NCBI GenBank assembly: GCA_023423215.1
Contig: JAFAFZ010000254.1
Location: 1 to 9,336 of the forward strand
Direction of reading: 5' to 3'
Source of the DNA: Actinomycetes bacterium
Lineage (GTDB): Bacteria > Actinomycetota > Acidimicrobiia > Acidimicrobiales > Microtrichaceae
DNA length: 9,336 bases
Of this stretch, positions 4,382 through 9,336 are shown piece by piece. Each line of letters opens with the position of its first letter. The stretch's first letter is position 1. Made by a program: the position numbers and the translations under genes. Below the pieces are notes generated by a model. The model was not told the origin of the DNA. It made no database searches and worked only from the letters and a program-made list of their open reading frames with translations.

Positions 4382-5683
4382 ATGAACACCCCGCATCCCT
4401 CCGCGTCGACCACGGGCACCGCAGCAGCCGGTCCTGCGCCGTCGCCGTTGTTCGAACCGGCTCGCCTCGGTCCGCTCACGCTGCGCAACCGCGTGATCAA
4501 GGCGGCCACGTTCGAAGGGATGAGCCCCGAGGGTGTGGTCACCGAGGACCTCATCCGGTTCCACTCCCGGGTCGCGCAGGGAGGGGCTGCGATGAGCACC
4601 GTGGCGTACCTGTCGGTCGCGCCCGAGGGCCGCACGGACGCCGGGTGCATCCTCGTGCTCCCCAGCGCGGTCGACGGGTTGCGCAGGCTGACCGACGCGA
4701 TCCACGCCGGGGGTGCGCTCGCCCAGGCGCAGGTCGGCCACGCCGGGCCGGTCGCCAACGCGTCCTCCAACAACGCGACGTCGCTCGCCCCGGGACGCTT
4801 CTTCAACCCGCTCGGCCTGCGGTTCGCGAAGGCGGCCGACGAGTACGACATCGCCCGCGTCACCTCGGACTACGAACGTGCGTCCAAGCTGCTCGTCGAC
4901 GCCGGGTTCGACTCGCTCGAGATCCACCTCGGCCACAACTACCTGCTCAGCTCGTTCCTCAGCCCGAAGCTGAACCGGCGCACCGACCGCTGGGGTGGGT
5001 CGATCGAGAACCGCGCCAGGTTCGCCCGCCAGGTCGTCACCGCGGTCCGCGCAGCTGTCGGTTCCGACGTCGCCGTCACCGCCAAGCTGAACATGGTGGA
5101 CGGCTACAAGGGCGGCCTCACGATCGAGGACAGCCTGCAGGTGGCTCGCATGCTCCAGGACGACGGGGCGCTGGACGCGCTCGAGCTCACCGGGGGCAGT
5201 TCGCTGGTGAACCCGATGTACCTGTTCAAGGGGGCGGCGCCGACGCGCGAGTTCGGAGCCACCCTGCCGTGGTTCCTCCGCAGTGGGTTCCGACTCGTCG
5301 GCGACCGGTTCCTCCACACCTATCCCTACGAGGAGGCGTACTTCCTCGAGCAGGCGATGCGGTTCCGCGACGAGCTCGACCTGCCGCTCGTCCTGCTCGG
5401 CGGCATCAGCGAGCTGGCCACCGCCGAACGGGGCCTGGCCGCCGGCTTCGACTTCGTCGGGATGGCCCGGGCGATCCTCCACGATCCGAACATCGTCGAC
5501 GAGTGGTCGAGGGGCGCCGGCACGGTCTCTGGTTGCCTGCACTGCAACCGGTGCATGCCGACGATCTATTCCGGCACCCGCTGCCCACTCGTCGATCCAC
5601 GACCCGGCGATCGGCCGGTGGAGATCCCCGCCTGGGCGAAGGATCGGCCCGGCGTCGCGCCGTCGGCGCTCGTCGACAGCTGA
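4382..5683 (+). CDS. Old Yellow Enzyme-family NADH:flavin oxidoreductase
   Basis: This 433-residue FMN-dependent TIM-barrel enzyme would reduce activated C=C bonds (enones, enoyl thioesters or similar) with NAD(P)H. FEPARLGPLTLRNRVIKA (24-41) is the first barrel strand. His182 and His185 in IHLGHNYLL are the substrate-anion-binding pair, followed by the hallmark LSPKLNRRTDRWGGSIENR (193-211). VLLGGISELATAERGLAAG and FVGMAR form the FMN phosphate site. Cysteines 385, 388, 391 and 401 (CLHCNRC and a later C) resemble the iron-sulfur motif of the 2,4-dienoyl-CoA reductase branch, in a tighter spacing. The C-terminal FAD/NAD(P) domain of the about 670-residue members is absent. A Ser/Thr/Ala-rich tail of about 20 residues precedes the barrel. 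ATG 4382 has AAGGA 7 nt upstream. It is probably co-transcribed with tetR and acts with the divergent SDR. Confidence 0.92.
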   Translation: MNTPHPSASTTGTAAAGPAPSPLFEPARLGPLTLRNRVIKAATFEGMSPEGVVTEDLIRFHSRVAQGGAAMSTVAYLSVAPEGRTDAGCILVLPSAVDGLRRLTDAIHAGGALAQAQVGHAGPVANASSNNATSLAPGRFFNPLGLRFAKAADEYDIARVTSDYERASKLLVDAGFDSLEIHLGHNYLLSSFLSPKLNRRTDRWGGSIENRARFARQVVTAVRAAVGSDVAVTAKLNMVDGYKGGLTIEDSLQVARMLQDDGALDALELTGGSSLVNPMYLFKGAAPTREFGATLPWFLRSGFRLVGDRFLHTYPYEEAYFLEQAMRFRDELDLPLVLLGGISELATAERGLAAGFDFVGMARAILHDPNIVDEWSRGAGTVSGCLHCNRCMPTIYSGTRCPLVDPRPGDRPVEIPAWAKDRPGVAPSALVDS

Positions 5684-5753
5684 CGCGGACGTCGGGGCGA
5701 GCAGGCCGATCGATCGCGACGGCCGGACCGAACACGACCGCCGGGGTCACCCG

Positions 5754-5759
5754 TACACT
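5754..5759 (+). promoter_or_regulatory. Candidate -10 box for the 133-residue gene
   Basis: TACACT is a good actinobacterial -10 sequence and lies 46 bp before the start codon, which would give a leader of about 40 nt. The -35 region (around 5731-5736, AACACG) does not match consensus, so this is a weak or activator-dependent call. No terminator is visible after the OYE gene, so read-through from the tetR-OYE operon is also possible. Confidence 0.4.
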
Positions 5760-5805
5760 CGCCGCACCTGCACCCGGCGGAAGCCGCTCGCCCGAGGAGT
5801 CACCG

Positions 5806-6207
5806 ATGACCGACCGTTCTGCCTTCACCGATGAGCAGTGGCACACCCTGACCGACGCGCCGGTGGCCGTCCTGATGGCCCTCGGGCTGGTCGGCGAGCA
5901 CGGGCCGATCTCGATGATGAAGGAGTCCACCGCCGGCGCCAAGGCGATCGCACGGCCGCAGCACTCGGGCCCGGCCGATCAGCTGATCGCCGCGATCGTG
6001 CCCGAGGCGGCCAGCAAGGAAGCCCGTCACGACGCGAAGCAGCACAAGGGAGCGACGGCGAACGTGGTCGTCGACGGCCTGCTCGACGAGGTCACCAAGG
6101 CCGTCGAGGTGCTCTCCGTGCTGCCCGAGGACGAGTCGGTCCAGGTCCGGCAGTGGCTCATGGACATCGGTGAGGCCGTCGCGAACGCGTCGAAGGGCGT
6201 GAAGTAG
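5806..6207 (+). CDS. Conserved-type hypothetical protein, 133 residues, ends at TAG
   Basis: I do not recognise a named function. The protein is soluble and mostly helical. It opens with MTDRSAFTDEQWHTLTDAPV, has a hydrophobic helix (VAVLMALGLVGEHG), a region around MMKESTAGAKAIARP, and a C-terminal helix pair (EVTKAVEVLSVLPEDES, then VRQWLMDIGEAVANAS). It recalls a group of about 120-150-residue actinobacterial proteins beginning FT-E-W with a late ERVA-A-K helix; this is a memory-level resemblance. Start ATG 5806 has GAGGAG 6 nt upstream. It is the only gene here ending in TAG, and the frame continues for 15 coding-like residues (6208-6252) to a TGA at 6253-6255, as if the C-terminus had been cut off. 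It may be a complete protein, a mildly truncated one, or a read-through product. Confidence 0.75.
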   Translation: MTDRSAFTDEQWHTLTDAPVAVLMALGLVGEHGPISMMKESTAGAKAIARPQHSGPADQLIAAIVPEAASKEARHDAKQHKGATANVVVDGLLDEVTKAVEVLSVLPEDESVQVRQWLMDIGEAVANASKGVK

Positions 6208-6255
6208 TCGGAGCAGGACGTGCTCGACCGACTCCGCACGATCCTCGGACTCTGA
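6208..6255 (+). other. In-frame coding-like extension after the TAG stop
   Basis: The 15 sense codons after the TAG encode SEQDVLDRLRTILGL and end in TGA. Thirteen of 15 third positions are G or C and the peptide has an amphipathic helix pattern, both as expected of real coding sequence. It may be a former or conditionally read C-terminus of the 133-residue protein. Confidence 0.4.
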
Positions 6256-6340
6256 GCGGCTGGGTTCCGGGCGGAGCGACGCGGACGAGGAACCGGTCGA
6301 ATGTGAACGTCCGTCCACATCTCCGGCGTCACGCTGAAGT

Positions 6341-6351
6341 AGACACTGTCT
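6341..6351. promoter_or_regulatory. Small dyad upstream of the PLDc_N-SHOCT gene
   Basis: AGACA-C-TGTCT is a perfect 11-bp dyad 24 bp before the ATG at 6376. The overlapping TAGACA (6340-6345) might serve as a -10 box, but no fitting -35 is visible. An operator role is a guess. Confidence 0.25.
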
Positions 6352-6375
6352 CCTCCATCGACGAACGGAACGACC

Positions 6376-6765
6376 ATGCTTGCGTACGACTATCCGATCC
6401 TGGGCGTGTTCCTCAGCACGCTCTACTTCTTCCTCTTCTTCATGTGGATCTGGATCGCGGTGACCGTCTTCATCGACATCTTCCGCAGCCACGACATGAA
6501 CGGCTGGGTGAAGGCGCTCTGGCTGGCGTTCGTCATCCTCCTGCCGTTCCTCGGGGTCTTCATCTACCTGATCGCGCGCGGCGGCAAGATGGCCGAGCAT
6601 CGCCAGAAGGACGTCGAGAAGGCGCAGGAGCAGTTCAAGCAGGCCGTGCAGGAGGCCGCCCCCGTGGACACCGCGGGTCAGCTCGAGAAGCTCGCCGCGC
6701 TGCGCGACCAGGGTGTGCTCACGCCCGAGGAGTTCGCTACGCAGAAGGCGAAGCTCCTCGCCTGA
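6376..6765 (+). CDS. PLDc_N / SHOCT two-helix membrane protein
   Basis: This is a 129-residue protein. Two hydrophobic helices (about 8-33, very aromatic, and 47-67) with the conserved WVKALWLAFVILLPFLGVFIYLIARG form the PLDc_N module. That module is found at the front of phospholipase D-like proteins and also alone; no HKD catalytic motif is present, so this is not an enzyme. A charged, coiled-coil-like linker (about 70-97) leads to a C-terminal SHOCT domain (98-129: LEKLAALRDQGVLTPEEF then a KAKLLA end), a short helical module thought to aid oligomerisation. The helices have the length and sequence of membrane anchors, and a role in envelope or stress physiology is plausible but unproven. 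Start ATG 6376 has only GGAA 5 nt upstream. It is monocistronic, ahead of a strong hairpin. Confidence 0.87.
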   Translation: MLAYDYPILGVFLSTLYFFLFFMWIWIAVTVFIDIFRSHDMNGWVKALWLAFVILLPFLGVFIYLIARGGKMAEHRQKDVEKAQEQFKQAVQEAAPVDTAGQLEKLAALRDQGVLTPEEFATQKAKLLA

Positions 6766-6775
6766 CGCAGTTCTG

Positions 6776-6814
6776 CGAGGGGTGGACCCGGTGGTTCGCC
6801 GGGGCCACCCCTCG
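6776..6814. terminator. Strong two-sided hairpin between convergent genes
   Basis: CGAGGGGTGG (6776-6785) pairs perfectly with CCACCCCTCG (6805-6814). After one A/G mismatch, CCCGG (6787-6791) pairs with CCGGG (6799-6803) around a 7-nt loop. It starts 10 bp after the PLDc_N-SHOCT stop and ends 6 bp from the helicase stop, so it should serve both transcripts. There is no U-tract, as in many high-GC actinobacterial terminators. Confidence 0.8.
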
Positions 6815-6820
6815 ACCTGA

Positions 6821-9336
6821 TCAGTCGGTGCCGAGGTCGGTGACGTGGACGACGGCTCTGCCGGCGGTGTCACTCGCGGCCAGGTCGACCAGGGCGAGGA
6901 TGCGCCAGTCGTGGTCCCCGGCGGGATCGTGCAGGATCTGGCGGACCGCCCAGCAGTCGGGGTGGTCGGTCGGGTGCTCGTCGATCATCAACAGCCGGGG
7001 GTTGCGGCCATCCGCGCCGATGCCGACGGTGTCGTGCTCCTCGAAGTACGGGACCATCGCGTCGAACCAGCGCTGGGCGTCCCACCCGTCGTCGCCGTCG
7101 AGCGCCTCGAGCTCCTGCCACTGACGGGTGCCGAGGAACTCGACCCGCTGGAACAGCGCGTTGCGGACCAGCACCGTGAACGCCCGGCGGTTGGCCGTGA
7201 GCGCCGGCGGCGCCACGTCGAGGGGCGCGACCTCGTCAGCAGACGCGGGGTCGGCGCTCGGGTTGCGCAGCTCCTCCCACTCGTCCAGCAGGCTGGAGTC
7301 GACCTGGCGGACCTGCTCGCCGAGCCACTCGGTCAGGTCGATGAGCTCCTCGGTCTTGGCGTCCTCGGGGATCGTCCGCACGAGCGTCTTGTAGACGTCG
7401 GACAGGTAGCGCATCACCGTGCCCTCGGAGCGGGCGAGGCCGTAGAAGCGCACGTAGTCGCCGAAGTCCATCGCCCGTTCCCACATGTCCCGCGCCACGG
7501 ACTTGGGTGAGAGCGGGTGCTCGGCGACCCACGGGTTGCCCTCGCGGTAGACGGCGAACATCGGCTCGAGCAGCTCCTCGAGCGGCTTCGGCCACGTGAT
7601 CTCGTCGAGCGCCGCCATGCGCTCGTCGTACTCCATGCCCTCCGCCTTCATCGCTGCGACCGCCTCGCCCTTGGCCTTGAACAGCTGAGCCCCCAGGATC
7701 TGACGGGGATCGTCGAGCACCGACTCGATGACCGAGACGACGTCGAGCACGTAGGTCTCGGACTCGGGGTCCAGCAGGTCGAGCGCCGCGAGCGCGAACG
7801 GCGCCAGCGGCTGGTTCAGGGCGAACGTCTCCTGCAGGTCGATGGTGACCCGGACGGTGCGTCCGAAGTCGTCGGGCTCGTCGAGCTCCTCGATCACCCC
7901 TGCGTCCAGGAGCGACGCGAACAGCTCCTCGGCGCGCGCCACGTGCTCGACCTGCCGGGTCGGGGTCTCGTGGTTCTCGGTGAGCAGCTGGTGCAGCGCA
8001 GCCCGTCCGTCGCCGGGTCGATCGAGCACGTTGAGCAGCATCGAGTGCGTCACCGTGAAGCTGGAGCTGAGCGGTTCGGGCGGCGCGCTCACCAGGCGAT
8101 CGAACGTCGGCTGGCCCCACGACACCTGGCCGGGCGGCGGCTTCTTCTTCTGGACCTTGCGGACCTTCTTGTCCTGCTCGGTCCTGGCAGCGGCCTTCTC
8201 GGCCGCCTTGTGGTTCTCGATGACGTGATCGGGGGCGAGCGCGATGACGGTGCCCATCGTGTCGAAGCCGGCCCGTCCGGCGCGGCCGCCGATCTGGTGG
8301 AACTCGCGGGCGGTGAGCAACCGTGTCTTCGTGCCGTCGTACTTGGCGAGCGCGGTGAAGACCACGGTGCGGATGGGCACGTTGATGCCGACGCCGAGGG
8401 TGTCGGTCCCGCAGATCACCTTGAGCAGCCCGGCCTGGGCGAGCCGCTCCACCAGACGCCGGTACTTGGGCAGCATGCCCGCGTGGTGCACGCCGATGCC
8501 GTTGCGCACGAACTTGGCGAGCGTCTTCCCGAACCCCGGAGCGAAGCGGAAGCCGCCGATGAGCTCGGCGATCTCGTCCTTCTCGTCCCGGGTGAGCAGC
8601 TTGAGGCTCATGAGCGACTGCGCCCGCTCGACGGCCGAGGCCTGGGTGAAGTGCACGACGTACACCGGAGCCTGGTGCGTCGACAGCAGCTCCTCGAGCA
8701 CCTCGGTGAGCGGCGTCATCCGGAACTCGTGGACGAGGGGGATGGGGCGGGTGGCAGAGCGGACGACGGCGACGGGCCGGCCGGTGCGCTCGGGGAGCGT
8801 CTCGGTGAACCTGGTGACGTCGCCGAGCGTGGCGGACATCAGGACGAACTGCGCGTCGGGCAGCTCCAGCAGCGGGACCTGCCAGGCCCAGCCGCGGTCG
8901 GGATCTGCGAAGTAGTGGAACTCGTCCATGACGACCTGGCCGACGTCGGCCTCGCTTCCGTCACGCAGGGCGAGGTTGGCCAGGATCTCGGCGGTGCAGC
9001 AGATGATCGGGGCGTCGGGGTTGACCGAGGCGTCACCGGTGAGCATGCCGACGTTGTCCGCTCCGAAGGTCGCGGACAGGTCGAAGAACTTCTCGGACAC
9101 GAGCGCCTTGATGGGCGCGGTGTAGTAGCTCCGGCGATGTTCGGCCAGGGCGGCGAAGTGGGCTGCGACCGCGATCAGGCTCTTGCCGGAGCCCGTGGGA
9201 GTGTCGACGATGACGTGCGATCCGGCGACGATCTCGAGGAGCGCCTCCTCCTGGTGCGGGTACATCGCGAGTCCGCGGGTCTCGACCCAACCGAGGAACG
9301 CCTCCATGACCGCGTCGGGATCAGGTGGCGCGGGGA
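6821..9336 (-). CDS. DExH-box (Ski2-like) helicase with DUF3516-type C-terminus, 5' end outside the window
   Basis: At least 828 residues are present, numbered here from Met at 9307. RecA-like domain 1 has the Q-site YPHQEEALLE (16-25), Walker A TPTGSGKS (36-43), APIKALVSEKF (64-74), TGD (90-92), DEFHYF (128-133) and SAT (158-160). Domain 2 has GVHHAGMLPKYRR (272-284), GTDTLGVGINVP (300-311) and QIGGRAGRAGFD (338-349). This is the Ski2/Mtr4-like RNA-helicase pattern, so ATP-driven unwinding, probably of RNA, is expected. A Lys-rich linker (about 368-392) precedes a long helical C-terminal region of about 430 residues resembling DUF3516, which is largely restricted to actinobacteria. The frame is open to 9336 with no stop (upstream codons read PAPPDPDAV), and that stretch looks like protein, so the true start probably lies beyond the window. 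Confidence 0.92.
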   Translation of the reverse strand, partial: PAPPDPDAVMEAFLGWVETRGLAMYPHQEEALLEIVAGSHVIVDTPTGSGKSLIAVAAHFAALAEHRRSYYTAPIKALVSEKFFDLSATFGADNVGMLTGDASVNPDAPIICCTAEILANLALRDGSEADVGQVVMDEFHYFADPDRGWAWQVPLLELPDAQFVLMSATLGDVTRFTETLPERTGRPVAVVRSATRPIPLVHEFRMTPLTEVLEELLSTHQAPVYVVHFTQASAVERAQSLMSLKLLTRDEKDEIAELIGGFRFAPGFGKTLAKFVRNGIGVHHAGMLPKYRRLVERLAQAGLLKVICGTDTLGVGINVPIRTVVFTALAKYDGTKTRLLTAREFHQIGGRAGRAGFDTMGTVIALAPDHVIENHKAAEKAAARTEQDKKVRKVQKKKPPPGQVSWGQPTFDRLVSAPPEPLSSSFTVTHSMLLNVLDRPGDGRAALHQLLTENHETPTRQVEHVARAEELFASLLDAGVIEELDEPDDFGRTVRVTIDLQETFALNQPLAPFALAALDLLDPESETYVLDVVSVIESVLDDPRQILGAQLFKAKGEAVAAMKAEGMEYDERMAALDEITWPKPLEELLEPMFAVYREGNPWVAEHPLSPKSVARDMWERAMDFGDYVRFYGLARSEGTVMRYLSDVYKTLVRTIPEDAKTEELIDLTEWLGEQVRQVDSSLLDEWEELRNPSADPASADEVAPLDVAPPALTANRRAFTVLVRNALFQRVEFLGTRQWQELEALDGDDGWDAQRWFDAMVPYFEEHDTVGIGADGRNPRLLMIDEHPTDHPDCWAVRQILHDPAGDHDWRILALVDLAASDTAGRAVVHVTDLGTD

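Noticed and set aside
4121..5542. Minus-strand open frame (473 codons) opposite the OYE gene
   Set aside because: It is antisense to a gene with full OYE motifs; composition is that of a GC-rich shadow and no ribosome site is seen.
6305..6330. GAAC ... CGTC as an ECF-sigma promoter for the SHOCT gene
   Set aside because: The 18-bp gap and incomplete -35 do not fit the usual spacing well, and such short motifs are common by chance in this DNA.
6376..6765. Phospholipase D activity
   Set aside because: Only the N-terminal membrane module associated with PLD proteins is present; there are no HKD motifs.
5800..6873. Minus-strand open frame (357 codons) opposite the 133-residue and SHOCT genes
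   Set aside because: It covers two real genes and a terminator in antisense; the repetitive Asp/Glu/Arg/Leu translation is an artefact of codon bias.

Overview
The window is very GC-rich (about 70% by eye). Its genes use G/C at nearly every third codon position, have AGGAG-type ribosome sites, mostly stop in TGA, and show a -10 box of the TAGAGT/TACACT kind. Together with a DUF3516-type helicase and a DUF1269 protein this points to a high-GC actinobacterium, possibly of the Acidimicrobiia; that lineage is an inference. No mobile element, CRISPR array, rRNA or prophage gene is visible.

Layout. 43-594 (-): DUF1269-type membrane-associated protein. 595-909: gene-free stretch with three TTCCGCGGAA-cored palindromes spaced exactly 62 bp apart, then a promoter. 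910-993 (+): tRNA-Leu(GAG). 994-1312: second gene-free stretch, ending in a hairpin that buries the ribosome site of a 70-residue basic protein (1313-1525, +). 1577-2689 (-): AI-2E-family permease, convergent with the small gene. 2786-3598 (-): short-chain dehydrogenase/reductase (SDR). 3712-4368 (+): TetR-family regulator, divergent from the SDR. 4382-5683 (+): Old Yellow Enzyme-type flavin oxidoreductase, 13 bp after the regulator. 5806-6207 (+): 133-residue protein of unknown function whose frame appears to continue past a TAG stop. 6376-6765 (+): two-helix PLDc_N protein with a C-terminal SHOCT domain. 6776-6814: strong two-sided hairpin. 6821-9336 (-): DExH helicase with a DUF3516-like C-terminus, open at the window edge.

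The one clear functional module is the divergent SDR / tetR-OYE cluster. An SDR oxidises or reduces an alcohol/ketone and an OYE reduces an activated C=C bond, so a TetR-controlled pair acting on an enone-like or alicyclic substrate is the natural reading; the substrate is not visible. The other genes look like housekeeping or stress-envelope genes. The least ordinary material is non-coding or at gene ends: the 62-bp palindrome array, the hairpin covering a ribosome site, and the TAG-interrupted frame.
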